Below, in pieces: positions 12,401 to 27,400 of a stretch of 64,000 bases of DNA. Position numbers and translations under genes: made by a program. Origin of the DNA: Ampullaceana balthica. Lineage: Eukaryota; Mollusca; Gastropoda; Lymnaeidae. Location: contig CALYLW010000059.1 in assembly GCA_944989445.1 (NCBI GenBank), positions 868,001 to 932,000 of the forward strand, read 5' to 3'. The notes under the pieces are model-generated. The model was not told the DNA's origin and did not search any database. It saw nothing but the letters and a program-made list of their open reading frames with translations. Numbering within the stretch: the first letter of the stretch is position 1; the number at the start of each line of letters is the position of its first letter.

Positions 12401-15400
12401 ACTACTGGTATTGTTAAGTGCCATAATTCCCTGCTCACGAGTGAAGCCCATATCCATTAACTGTATGACATAAAAAGAATGGTAGTTATTTTTCTTGAAA
12501 AGCTAGTCAGCATAATATTTAAGAACATTAGTTTTTAATCAAGTGGAACTTTTTATTTTTAAATTATATGGATTGTCTAAATTTTAAATATTTTTTTCCT
12601 TAATATGTCTTGCTTTATCTCACCTGTTGCAGATGTGCCTGATTAACCAAGGAATCTAGGGTTCTTCTAGTTGTGACAGAAGGAACTGGGACTGCTGCAG
12701 CACCAATGTTACTGGTAATACCCGATGGCCCAGCCCCACTAAGATCAACAGCAGTATCTCCAGCTGAGCCTGAAGGAGCAGATGCCTTCTCTTTCTCTAA
12801 ATATTTCTGATTAGAAGGCAACAGATTTTTCAAGTTAATCAAGCATGTATCAAGTAAAGAGTTCAAGTCACATTTATTTCAATGAATTTATTAGAAAATA
12901 AAAGGCAGCATCACCCTTAAATAGTGAGAACTTTTACCTTTATTTTTGCTTCTCCGTCAATAATGTGACACAGAATCATCAACACAGATTCAGACATACG
13001 GCTACCATGTACAAGAAGAGGCTTTTTGTTCCATAAATTCATCACAGAATTAAAAGCAGCCTGTATGGTAATATCAAAATAGACTAAAGCTTGGGTAGTA
13101 AAAACTGTCAGTATATTGCAGAAACAAGTTTTTTAATTGCAAGGTAAAATTAAAATAAAAAATTAATGAATGACTGTAATTTAACACCAAAGTAACAACA
13201 TTAAAATGCAAATTCCAAAAAACAAATTTACATAAAAACATGTCTACCTTTTGTGTGCTAATTAAATATTGCACTGGATTAAAAGGTGTCAGACCAGGAG
13301 CTTTGTCTTTTGAAGGAAGTGTATGTGGAGATTCCAGCACAGCTTTTGGATTGATCATTTTCTCAACTAAAGTTAGCCAGGAGTCTAAAAACTCTCCTGT
13401 GCCCTCTGAAATATGAACATGAATTTAAGTTTATATCATTAATAAGAAAACAGACCTAAGTTGGTATTTTTAATTCCCATTTTTTTGGTTAATTTTTAAA
13501 TTAAATGTTTGGGCAGCGAAGTCTCTCAGAAAGTAAAAAAAAAGTAAAAATTTGACAACAACAATTACACTCTTGAATTGCGTATACAAAAGTGTAGGGT
13601 CATTAAATATTCTGCAACTATAAGTACTTGTGCAAAAAAGTGTATAGAAACTTGTAATTTTTTTATTTTAAATAAGTGCAAAAATAAATAATAAACATTT
13701 AAATTTATACAATTTGGTAATCTAATGTTATGCTGCAGTGAGAAATTACAATACTCGGATCTCTTTTTAAGTCTTTTCATAGGACAAAATAGATTCGTAT
13801 AGAGGAAACTTATGAATTTCTAATAAGATTTGCACCAATTTTTTTCTTCTTCTTTTTATATTTAAACAAAAATTAAAAACCATAAAATATACAGCCCATT
13901 TATAGTTTCTTTCAGAGTAAACCTTTAAGTCTACATGTGAATTTCAGCCATATGCTTGTCAATAGTTCATCATTAAGGAAACAACCAAATGGGGTTATCT
14001 GAATGCTTTTAAACAACTTAACAAATAATAATGTGCTTTAAATATCTCATTAGATACCTGGAAGTTCTGCATGCTCCAATCCCTCTGACAATGGCACCTT
14101 CCCATTTATTGAAAGAGCCCATGAGAAAGACCTAAGCAAAAAATAATTCATGGCATAATAAAATAAACGCCTCACTCATAGTTTTTTTTCTATTTCTTTC
14201 AAGTGCTTTTTCAAAAAGATTTAGATAACATTCAGAAAAAATAAACGTCCTTTTACTTCAAGAATGTTTGGGAATAATTTAATGCAATAAGTGAAAAGAT
14301 TTGAAATTAGATCTATCTACATGAAATAAGTAAGTTAATAAAGGGTTTGTCTTAGTTAAGAGCTAAGTTAGTTAAGAGTTTAACTTACTGGAAGAGAGCA
14401 GCCTGACCCCCACAAGCCACAAACTTTTGAAGCATTAAGTGATAAGGTTGTTTCTTTTCATCAAACAACATTGGGGCTGTAAATCCAGCGGAGCACACCA
14501 AAAAAGTCATTCTAGAGGGGGAAAATAATCTTAAAAAACAAGACATATACATTTTCAATGCTAAATAGTGAGAAAGCCTACCAGGCTTTAAAGATGTAAT
14601 AGCAATCTTTAGCCTGGCATGCTTGTGTTACGCACCCCTTTGTTAAAGTCTGAAAATGTCAGTAATAATATAATAATAATTTGATAACTTATATAGGCAA
14701 GTAAATGGGCTCAGAGCACTTCACATGAAAATAATAACACATATTTTTAAATGGATTCAATTTAAAACAATCATATCCTAATTACAAAAAAAACATGACC
14801 ACATGATAGTGCAGTAGTAATGGATTGTCTATGGTACAAAAATGATTTTGTTTAAAAAAAAGGTCTCAAAGTATTTTTTTAAAAAAAATTTTAATCGGTA
14901 ACGTTTAATGTATCAAAGCGCGGTAATGCAAGCCTTGTCTCTAATCCCAAAGCGCGCCTCGATAGCGCTCTCTTTAGTAATGAAATCATAGAAAGTAGAA
15001 ACTCTTCATTTAGTGAGAAAAGCTTTAGTCGACTTCCGGAAATGTCGGTGGTTGCTTTCGCTAGTGTTTCGCTCGGTTCGCGAAATTTTATGGTAGTTTT
15101 TACTTTTGAAGATGTGATTTTGCTATACTTTTTTGTAAAAATAATAGTATTAAACTACAGGTAAAAATAGTATTAAACTCAAGACGGTCTTTTGGATACG
15201 TAAAATAACCATTCTTATCCTAAAAGATGAAGTCAGTATGACAATAATAATATAAATACATTTTCAGCAATTTTTTAAAATTTCATAACCAGTTGGTGAT
15301 CGCAATAAACGTGAAATCCTTACAGGACTGAGGTGGAAGTTTACCAAAAACCTTATGGGGCTTTAAACGTTAAGAAAAACAGATTCTCATTATTGTGTAA

Positions 15401-18400
15401 TATTCCCAAGAAGTGTTACATTAAACCAGATCATGACAGATTTCAAGGTATATAGTCTAAATAAATATTACAATTAAAATACATATGCCACTGAAATTAA
15501 AAAGAAGCAAGAAAAAAAAAGAAATTACTGTTACCTTAATTTAGGCTGAGGAGCACACAGTGGGGGTTGAAATGAAAGGCCACCAGCTAGTAACTTTGTG
15601 AGTGCTAATGCAACAGCCCTGGCTGCTGGTGATGGAATAGGTGGGGTTGGTGGTGGCTGCTGTGACCTCCTTTGGCGCACAGGTGAGCCTACACAAAGTT
15701 TTACCAACAGCACAAAAAGTTCAGAAAGTGCTCTGCCCAAGCGTGATGATAATGTTAATAATGGTTTCAGCTGACGCAATTGGGCTTGCATGGCTGTGGA
15801 AACTTTTTTCTTCGCATCTTTGTCATCTGATCCTGACCCCAGGCCAATGGGACCAGGTAAAATATCAGATTCAATGGAGGTTGATGATGTTGATGTTGTC
15901 ACCCCACCTGGAATGGGGTTGAGCGACTGACCTGCCTCCACCATGCCTCTTTGTGTCATTTCCTGAAAAACATTACTGGATACACCTGTCTGTGTTGTAA
16001 TTACAGTATCCTGAATAACTTGTCCTGGCTCTGATGTGTCCATTCTTTCCTCTCCAGTTGTTAGTGTTTCCATAGCAACACTTACACCATTACTTCCCAT
16101 TTCTCCAGTTCCGCGCGTCATTGCTCCTGTGGGTTCTTGCCTTTTGTCACCAGAAGCTTTTCCTTCAGTAATTTTGCTCTCTTTGCCTGATTCTCCTAAA
16201 TCTATGTTTTCTACCTTCTCATGAGCATCTTTACTCAAAAGTTTTTCTAAATCAGCCCGTCCAAATGGGCAATCTGCAGGTAAATAGTCTTCATTGCATA
16301 AAGCTAGTAAAACTGTACTTTCCCATACCAGAGAATTGTACAAAGAACTTAGGCCTTTTAACACTTCCAAGCCTAGGTCAGAACCCCAGTTGTCAACAGA
16401 GATTGTTCGGATATCAGTCTGAAAAGCAGGTCGAATCTATTTATCAAAAGTGCATTTGACTTATTACTAAATTTTCTATTAGTTATTAGAAAACCTTTTG
16501 TCGACAAACCACAAAATTAAATCTGGTTAAAAATTAAAGAATAATTTAATTTAAATGGTTGTGACAAAAAAGGATTTCAAAATGTACACCCTCTATCTAA
16601 AAAAAATAATTATTGGATAACTTAATTTAATATTAATATTAACATTTCAACATATTAAAATTACCTGTCCCATTCGGCAAACATGTACAAACATCATAAT
16701 ATAGGCATGGGCTGAAGCAAGTGCATGGAGCAGAGGAGTGGCGGAAGGAGACAGAGTTGCATCTGGCACATGTGCACTGTTGGCAAGCTCATGAAGGAGT
16801 ACAGAACCTCCAGGAGACTCTAATGGCTTATGCAATGGCTCCAGTTTCTGAAGGACTTCATGCATTTGTAGAAGACCCTGTTTTATTACTTTTGATTCTC
16901 GGGACAGTGTCTAAAGGAATTAATAGTAATTTTATAGTCTATATACATGTGTATATAAATACATACCCAAACAAATATAAAAAAATACATATATTTCTCT
17001 AAAACGAACATGTTATTAGATATTTTTAAAATTAATAAGTTGTATATTTTCTAAAAATGTTAAAGTTTAATTTTGAAAAACTAGTACCAGAACTGATTTG
17101 CAGGCACTAGATACTGCTTGACATGCTGGAGAGGATGGAAAGTCAATAGGTAAATTTGGCAAACCCAAAATACTCATTAATGGCTTCAATCCATTTTGTG
17201 CAACAAATTCCTTGCAATGGTCATCTGTTGAATTGTTACTTAAAATTGCTTCCACAAATTTCATCTGAAAGAAAATTTAGTTTACTGAATGCAGGACAAT
17301 TTTCACAAAATAAGAACATGGATAAAAAAAATTAATTTTTAACTTTAGGTAACTGTCAACAGAGATAAGATAATATTACTATAGACTGAAGTTTGACATA
17401 ATTAAGGTTACTGCTTTATCATTTGGGGGAAACATGTTATTTAAAAAATGTATGCAATATTTTAATTACATAAATTAAATTTGTTAATTTACTTTATAAG
17501 TTAACTTACAACATTTAAAACATAGTCCATGAGTGGTATAGCTTGCCTTTCCTGCGTTCTAAAGAAATAATGTTAACAACTATAGAGAATCAATTTATTT
17601 TTAACAATTTGATATTTTTAATTCTGCTATCCATGTTTGTAATTTTGCTATTAATAACTCTTCACTTAAATAATGTTTTAAACATTAGCAGAATCACAGG
17701 ATGATTCAAATATAAAATGGCATAATTCCTAAAAATATTTTTATTTGCTTGTAAATGAGAATCGTTTGTTTTATGTCATTTTCTATCTTGCGGAACTAAA
17801 TCAAGGGAAATAAAAGCGTGCTACCTATAATCTTTTATTAAACTCAAACTCTTTATTTGTATGTCGTTATGCCAAATTATTTTTAAAAAATAGAGCCATT
17901 ATCAAAAACTAAGTGATACAAAAGTACATGTATATTCAAATTAAATTAACAGTCTGATATGACATTTTTTTTTATAAAGCTACAAATGTTTTGTATTTTA
18001 TTTTTAAAAATTTCTTTAGTTCTTTATGTGACGTGCGATGGGCCCAGTTCCAGGCTGAGTAACAGGCTAAATAATTTCTTATTTTATTATGCTAATCTAA
18101 TCTAATCTTATTATATCATATAGAATATAACCGATAAAGCTTTTAAATAAAATACAAGATAGACAAGCGAATTGTGTGATCAAAGCAATAAATTTCAGAT
18201 ATTGCAGTTACTGGCATTCTATATACAAGCAATACCCATGATAGGATCTACTTAGAATATAGATTTATAAAAGGATTTGGTATGTTGGCTGCATTTGAAT
18301 TAATCTAAATTCACAATTTTACTTAACTGTAGAATCTTTTTCCTGTTGTGATTTCAACTGTAACTTTTGTTACTTCTTCTTATATTCTGTATTTTTTAAA

Positions 18401-21400
18401 GTAAATGTTCCCACAATTCTTGTTTTCGTTTCTGTTTTTTTAAATCTATTTATTATTTTTCCAAGGAGTAGTATGTATTATTATATAACGTAATTTGATT
18501 TTAATACTTGCGTTAAGTATTTGTACTAATAAAAGCATTAGCCTCAACGTCAACTTACGTATTAGTCTATAAATAAAGCTTTGATTTATTGTTTTGATCA
18601 CACAATTCGTTTGCGTATCTTGTATTTTATTATTATAGCTTGGTTCACTTCAATTTTAAAAAAAAGAAACATTTAAGCTAATTAACATTAAATTCATGCT
18701 AATAATTATTAAAATTAAATGAGATTTGAAAAGTTAACTGAATAAAATGAGCTATTTGAAATCAGTCTGAAACATAGACGTAGGTAATGAACATACTGCA
18801 TTGGATCTTGGTGAGATGTTGAAGGTGCTGGTTTGACCTGAGATGCAGTAATGTGAGCTGATGCTGTTATAGAAGGTGGCATATGGGGCATCTCTACTTC
18901 TTCATCTTCCTCTTCATCCGATGAGCTAGCCTCATTAGATTGTGGAGATCTGACACTTGAAGACTGAGCTGTAGCCTGATCAGCTTTAGGCTGTTGTTTT
19001 TGACAGATGAAATGAGGGTCTTGTCCCATAGAGCAGATTTCTTCCAGAAGCTTAAATAAACAAATTGTTTAGATGTAATGGGAGAAAATGAACCTTGACA
19101 CATTTCAAAAAGTATTTGGTTTCTCTCAGTAAATATTTTTGTCAACAACGAGATAAGACACGTGCTTGAAAACATCAAAGAGAAACAATTCAGGCCAAAA
19201 ATTAACTTTAATTATGAAGTTGTATAAACAAGAACTTGTTCAGAAATGCTTTTGTTTTTGAATTACCTTGATGATAGCTTTTGTTGCATCTGTTCTTAAT
19301 GAAGGTTGGTGTCTCATCAGTTCATCCATAGCATTGCCAAGATTGCTTGCTGTGTCCCCTAAAACATTGCAAACAATGGATCAGATCTGACCCTCCATGC
19401 CAAAATCAGAATAACGTTGGTACTAGCTGTATCTCTGAGAGAGCATTTCAATTTCAAATATGTAGAAAAACAATTTCTGACTTAAGTTAAAATTCTTCCC
19501 TAGATCTTTTTGTGCACAGTACCAACTTTAACCTGATTTTGACATGGAGGGTCATTTGTAATTTTAAAACATGGTTTCTATCCCTTGTGAGTAAATAATA
19601 TCTAGAAAAATTATAGTTGACAGAACAGAACTTTACCCTTTATTTGGATATAATTGTTTTATCCTTCAAAATCATGTAATCAAAATAAAAATACCTTTAA
19701 AAATGTATGTGAATATGTGTTGTCTATTCACTCATTAACTACAAATATTTTTCAGTTTTTTGTGACATTTACTAAATAAGCAAAAAAAATATTAATCCAT
19801 TTATAATTTTTAACTTTTCTTCTAATTGTTCTAAAAGATTTTTTCTTAAAATTATCTGACACAAAATCTTATTAACATCCAAATAACATTTTAAGCACTT
19901 TTTTTTAAACATGGTTCAGCATTTTATAACAGCTAGTCTATAAAATTCAATCTAAAATTTTATATCATTAAACAGATTAAAAGTTATTTACCAAAGGTAT
20001 CTGAACTGCGTCGTCTTCTCATTGCAGGAAGGTAATCAGGCGATAGAAGGACCTTGAAGAGCCTATCAAATGGTTTACAAGCCACAAATGCCTCCAGTCC
20101 TCGAGCATTTAGACAAAGAGCACTAAACACATTTGGTAAGGAAGCTAACACTTCTCTTGTTGCTGGTACCTTTAGAAAATATGATACAAATTTTAAATGG
20201 AAGACTTAAGAAATTCAGTGTTCATTCATGATCTGACAAGGCAAAATGTAACTTCACATCAAGAAGCAACAAAACTCACATCTTTAATCAACAAGGCATG
20301 TAAAACCACATCAGTAAGGCCCTTATCTTGCAAAGAGGACAAAAGAGATGGCTCTTGAAAGACATAGACTGTGACCACATCAGTAGCTGAAAAAAAAAGT
20401 GCATACATTTTATGAAAAGGTTAGTAGAAATAAATAAATAAGGATAAATTACCATGGCAAACATAATTTTAAAAATTTCTCTCAGATAGTTTTGCATCTA
20501 CATATTTTAATTAAGACACGTGCTTGAAAGCATCATTGAGAAAAAAAACAACTTAACATGTTAAAACAACATGTGATATCATTACCAATCATTATGTGAT
20601 ATCATTATGTCTTACCAAGCAAAAACAGTGAAGGACCGTAGTATTCTGCATTACTTATTATGTGCTTTAATGATTTGGGTAGTGATCCATCCATTACTGA
20701 AATAATGGAAAAATATATTTTACTTATCAAATGAATCTTTGTCAATATAAAAATATGCAATTTAAGATTAGAATTAAATAAGTTAAAATTATTGATATTT
20801 CACTTCATTTTTTTTTAAATTCAGTTATTTCGAAAGTTATTCAAAATGTATTCTTCTTAAAAGCAAAATAAAACAAAAAATGTTAACATACAATGTCGAA
20901 TGCTCTCAGCAAAGGATAAATCGGGTATAGCTTTCTTCATAAAATTGAGCATTGACTTGAGCAATGCAGCTCGCTGAGCAAAACAGTGTCTTCCTGAAAA
21001 GAAAGTCAAACACAAAAATATTTTTTATTCCAACCATACAAAATTTTTGTGACAAAAACATGTAAATAAACACAAAGTTCCTCTCAGAGTAATTTATCAA
21101 CAAAATTATTTTATGACACGTGCTTGTGGACATCACTGAGAAACTTTTTTTTTGCATTAACTTTTTGTAGCTATAAATGTTATAATTTTATAAAATTACC
21201 ACCATAGAGTGAAGCAAAGCCAGTTTAAAGTTTATTACCTTTATTATTTGGTGGTAAATTTACATCTTCTCCAGATTTACTGCTATCTGAAACGGGTAAG
21301 TGAGAAGAGCTTGGCTCAGCTACTGAAGAAGAAATTGCAGCAACATTATTATTAGCTGTTGCAGTGCTGTCAGAATTTAAAGCAAGTTGCTCTCCATCAA

Positions 21401-24400
21401 CAACCTCTTCTGTTATAGATGTGTCCATTGCAATAGAGCCAGGTGAATCTACCATTCCATCCATGCTTATTTCTCGTCCACGTGGCCTTATGACAAATGG
21501 CTGCTCTTTACGACAAATGTTAACCTCATGCTGAAAGCATTTCAATAAAATGAATATTAGCTTTATGCCTGTCAGGCATTTCCTATAAGAATTTCTAGAA
21601 ATAAGCTTGCGTTTAACATTTCCAACCGCTTTAGTGAAAAAATGTATTTTATTTTGTTGATTTATTACAAGAGGTATGAAAATAAAGAGAAATTAGTTAC
21701 ATTATTCATTATGCACAAGAAGAATTTCTGACTGACCTCCAATCTGTTAATAAAAGCCTGCAAACCTCCATGTGCTTGAAAAGCTGCCATATCCATGTTT
21801 GTGATTAAATCAATCACACGTACGGCTCTGGTCACAAACTAATGATTCATAAGACAGTGGAAAGTTTAAAAATGAGATCTTTTTTCTAAAACCATTAACT
21901 AATTGTAATTTACTATTACAGTCAAATTAGCTCTATTTTATCAAATCTTAATCTAATTTGTCATATCTTAAATACCGTTATGTGTTCTTGGCCATCTCCA
22001 TACCAGTTTATTACTTTAAGTAAAGATTCCATCATACCACAGGATACTAGAGCTTCAACACCTAAAGAGAGGGTGGTAAGAAATAAAATTAGCTGTACCC
22101 CTTGCTGATAAATTTTTAATTGAAGGTAGTTTTGAGAATTAAAATTCTTTAAAAATTATCAGGTTCCCATGATTTATAATAATAATGGTTCATTGAACCA
22201 TCATTATTAATCAAAACAATATCAAATTTTATCAAAATGTTTTAATTCGGATTCTAATTAAATAACAAAATAATGTAATTTTTTAATTTACAGTGGGGCC
22301 CGCTTAAGTCGATGGCCTCGGGTATGAAAAATGGCGCCGAGATAACCTATCACAGAGTTAAACGAAAACCAATTTGGCGGCAAAATATTAATATGCGCTT
22401 GAAATTTCTTTATAATTATATACATGATGTGCGTTAATTAGTGATGGGACAATTAATCGGAATCGTATCTGAATATCGGGACCCTATTTCTTCACTCTTT
22501 CCCAAGGTTGTTAAGACCGTTCGTTTTTAAGGACTGTTTAAGTTTAAATATAACCCTTTATTGCGTTAGCTCAGTTTTTTTCACTAGTACATAACTACAT
22601 GTATAAGGAATTCATCTAGTCCTGCCCGACACACCTCGTGCGCGCGCAGGGTCCGCTGGTGACTGTCCTTACAAGCTACACAAATACATAGCCCACCCCG
22701 TCCCCTCAGCTTACAATGGACTCAGAATTCCTTCGGTAACTTGAGTGCTAATCGGACTAACCAACAATGGTGTGGGACATAGAGAATGGGGGTGGGTAAA
22801 CTGTCTGTAGTCTGTTATATTATATATTTTAAAATCTGGGGAGCCTTGTTACAATAAGCACCCTATGATTTTGGTATCGTCACATCACTAGCATTAATAA
22901 ATATTAGGGTTCAGCGACTTTAAAAAATCGAATTAACAGCTGAAAAAATGCAAAGACAAAGAGAGAATTTGGCGGTTCCCAAAAAAAAAGTCGACTTAAT
23001 AGAGCTGGCGAGTTAACCAGGGCTCGAGTTAAGTGGGCCCCACTGTAATTCGGAAAAGGACAAGCTTGTTGACAAAAAAGCTCACCATTGTTTATATATA
23101 GTCCAGGTATATGAATATTATACCGTTAAAAAGTAACCAAGTGATATATTTTGAACTTTCAAGCGGTTCAACGTTAACAACAGTCTCTATATTAAAACGT
23201 ACCATTATCGTAACTGGCTAGATGATATAAGAAAGAAAACAGTGACGTAGCATATGTTTGTGTAAATGGCTTCAATTCAGGATCTAGAGGAGAAACATAA
23301 TTTTATAAGCAAATTAATCACCTGATCAGATTTTGATAACAATTTTTTAAACATAAAAATAGCTACAGGTATTTTTCTATTTTACAAAAAAGTTTTTAGA
23401 TCAAGAGAATTTCATACCTATCATATGCTGAATGCATGTTCTTACTAACACAGGAAGAAATCCATGGTATGAAGAGGCCCCAGTGGCATCAATAATACTG
23501 TTGAGTCTAGAGACAAAAAAAAATAGTAACAGGGGGGTACTCAAAGTACAGATTCTAGTAAAACAATAAGCATTTGTTTATAATCTTAAGATTATAAAAA
23601 ATTTACACTTAAAACTTCAGACATACCTGGGATTCCTTTCTATGTGTATCACAGAGGTCAAGGTCCGGAGAGCAGCTGACTTGATATCCTATTTATAAAA
23701 TCATTTCATAATTGAAATCTTTAAATCATCTTTTCCCAAACAATGCTTACCATTAATTACTCAAATTAATCACTTATGAGAACATACATCTAATTAACAA
23801 AAGGTTTCCGATGCCCATCAGTATATTTTATCATTGAAACAAAAAATGTCATGTTTAAATATTTAATATCATAACGGCAACAAAGCATGCTCAATATTTA
23901 ATGGGAAGGGCAAACAAAAGCAATAAGAGAAAAGCAACAATGATGGAACTGGAAGATTTTTTAAAATCATTCTCTCTTTTACAAACAATAACTTATGAAG
24001 CAGTAAGCATAGACTGTCATTTCTTTGAAGGGGCTAACAAGCTGGCATCTAAATAATATACTGAGCACTTTAACATTTATAATTTTTTTTTAAATTCTTG
24101 TTGGAGTGAAGTGGTCTGTGTATGGGCTTTACAGGTTCTTCAGTCAAAAAAAATCAATAATGTTTAATCTATGACTATTATACTTACAACTAATGCAGAG
24201 TCTTTAATTTCCACAATGTCCACAAGTTCCTCAATTAGTCCAGGATAGAGAATTACATTCATGTTATCTTGTATGGCACTTGAGTACACTGAAAGAAATG
24301 AATTTGCTAAAAATAAGGGGACAAAAATAAAAGTTTTTTTCAGTTGGTTTTTACTTTTAACAGATGTTTACAAGAAGTGTTAGTCACTATAACTCTACTA

Positions 24401-27400
24401 ACTCAAATAAATAACTCTAAAATAATAATTATGGTGAAATAAAAATTGAATCATAATCCTTTGCAACATCTAAACAAATATTTAAACCTACCAAGGATTG
24501 ATATAGCCTGAAGTCTTGCCTGGACACAATGCACACGTGCCTCATAGTTAGAAAATAAGCAGGCCAGACGAATGTGAGTAAAGAGCAAAACCTTTGTACA
24601 CAAAAAAAAATTTTATTTACTTTTGAATGATTTTTTCAAAATAATACAGTCAGTGCTAAGAGGAAACGTAAATCTCTTAAGCAAAACTGGAAGTTGAATA
24701 AATGAATTTTTTTTTAGATGTATGCATTAAAAATTAAAATTAGGAAACATAAGAAATGCTAATAAAAAATTTGTTAAATTTACACTGGAAAGTAGATGTC
24801 TAATCAAACTCCAAACAAAAATCAGTTTTCCCATCTGTGCGCATTAGTAATTCAAAATGTTTGAAACTGAAGTATAGAACTTGGCTAAATACTTGGATAT
24901 TTTTTATTTTACTAACTAAATACTATAATGCCAAATTATTTTCAACCAAACATTAAAATGCTATACTTTAAAGCCTGACTGGGGCACAAATCACTTTTTG
25001 ATAATTTCTTACAAATATTATTTCTTAACAGCACCTACAGTTACTATGCTCAATCAAACACAAAAATATTTTGTAAGTTATATACATACTAATACCTGTT
25101 TTTCTTCTGGTACATCATAAGAATCTAAAATATCTTCCATTATTTGTGATGGCATACGACCAGTCTTGTCTACATTTTCCATGTGAATACTCTGTATAAC
25201 TGTTGCTGTGCCCTATGAATTTTAATGCAACATCAAATATGTTTGAAAGATTAATTCCTAAATAAAATCATCAAACCAGTGAAAACATTCATTTTCAAAA
25301 TGTCACAGTAATTATCAATGCACAGAAAAGATTTTTCTCAGTTTTAAAGAATTTGATAACGCTCACTTTCAGAAACAATGTGACTTACTTGTAATTTTCT
25401 ATTGCTTTTGTCCTCCTTGCTTTCTGTATAGAATTCAAAATGTAGAGTTGTGGCACTAGATGGAAAGCTCTGAATAAAAAATAAATTATTATTATGAATA
25501 GTTTGTTTGTTTAAAATTCTGATATTGACAAAAGGCACAATAACAGCTGTTCATTTGTATACATTTTACAATGTTTCTAGGAAATAGTCAGCATATTAAG
25601 TTCTCCGCATCTTTTTAGTTGTACATTCCTCAACCCTGGTACCCCATTATTCATTATGAAGTAGGGGTCTACCGATATGCATTTTTACCGATATTGCTGA
25701 TACTGATATTACCGATATATTTTTTTTCCGATATGAGCATTTGTTAGGACAAAAACCATCTGTCATATTTGATGACGTCATTCTTAAATTTAGGACTCGT
25801 AATTATATATTTCATATAACTTATTTAACTTTGTATATAGGGTAAAATTTATCTTTAAACTAAGTTTCTGATGTGTTAACAAGTTTCAGTTCACACATCT
25901 ATAATGACCTTCATATGACTCATGTGACAAAGCGAACTGTCCTCAATTCTAAATGATAATTTTTTTTTCGATTTTTTTTGTGTCAAAATGTCACTTATGA
26001 AATATCGGTGACGTCAATATCGGCACCTTTACATCCTACCGAATAATATTGCCGATATCCTGATATCGATGCCGATATATCGGCTGACCGAGATATCTGT
26101 AGACCCCTATTATGAAGTTTAAGGTAATAAAAAATACTACGGTTTCAGTTTTGTTCTAGCAATATTAAAATTTTTAGCTATATCATAATTAATCAATTAA
26201 TACACTGAAAAGAGGCACTGAAACATCATGATTAAAATAAAAATTACTAATTAATATCTACGGATTGCTGAATTCAGCCATATATGGTATTCTCAATCAA
26301 ATTAAAAACAAAAGGCACCCCTGAATTACACCAATAAACATAACTGACTCCTGAATTACATCAATAAACTAAACTGATAGTTACAACTTTTGTCATATGT
26401 TGTAGTTCACAAGTACATTTGGATGTTAAGGTTTAACTTAATACTGAAAGAAAACGCCTGAGTGTCACAATAAATAAGTATGTCCCTGTGAATAGGTAGC
26501 CTGTTATAAAAAAAGTTTAAGCACTATCAATAACAGGCCAAAAAACCTATAGATCAGAGTTATAATAATTTTGCACACTTATGACTCAAGCACACGCCAT
26601 GAACAGCCAGTAAGGTTGTTTGGGTGATGGATGACAAGGCTTACAGAGCAAGATAAGCACTTAATTCATCAGTTACACACCCGGATATGTGGATCTAAGG
26701 TAATGTGCAAGTCTTATTTTGAAATAATAAGGTAAAAAAATAAAACCTACCAAAAAAAAATGTTAAGTTACCAAAGAAAACAAGGTTTGAAACCCTTGGG
26801 ACTTTAAATTTTTTTTAAAGAAATTGTAAATTCTAAAAATAAGATCTCTACCTTTATTATAAATGTTTAAAATTAAATTTAAAAACTAATTAAAATATAA
26901 TTTGATAAACAATCTACTGGTATGTATGGATATTTATCAATAAGATAAAATAATGCATTTCAAAGGAATCTAATAATAGCAGATATTGTCCAGAGGTATG
27001 AAAAGTCAATTGATAGTTAATTACAGTGGAGTCCAAATTTCAGCTCCCTAAAGTTCTGGCTAAGAGATGACCAAAATGATTAACGGTCAAAGAAATATTC
27101 TAAATTTGCACATAACACATGGATGCCAGTAGGCCTTAACAAAAAAGCTTTAACATTTTTTCTCTTCAATAACTAAAATACTCATGGTTCAACCATTTAG
27201 TGACACAAACTGACAAATCATAAACAACCACAACCATAATAGTCATGCCGCATAAGAAATGTTGTTTTCCGCTAAAGTTTTCAATCCCAACTATATATTA
27301 GCTATAGCATTTATATTTAGTAAACTGAGCTAGAATCGGCAGGGCTCACTAAACAATAAAAATTATGGAAATCCACACATAAAAGCCCACCAAATATAGG

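Noticed and set aside
22178..22208. Near-perfect 14-bp hairpin in HUWE1 intron 13
   Set aside because: Too short for a microRNA precursor and composed of simple AT/GGTTC sequence.
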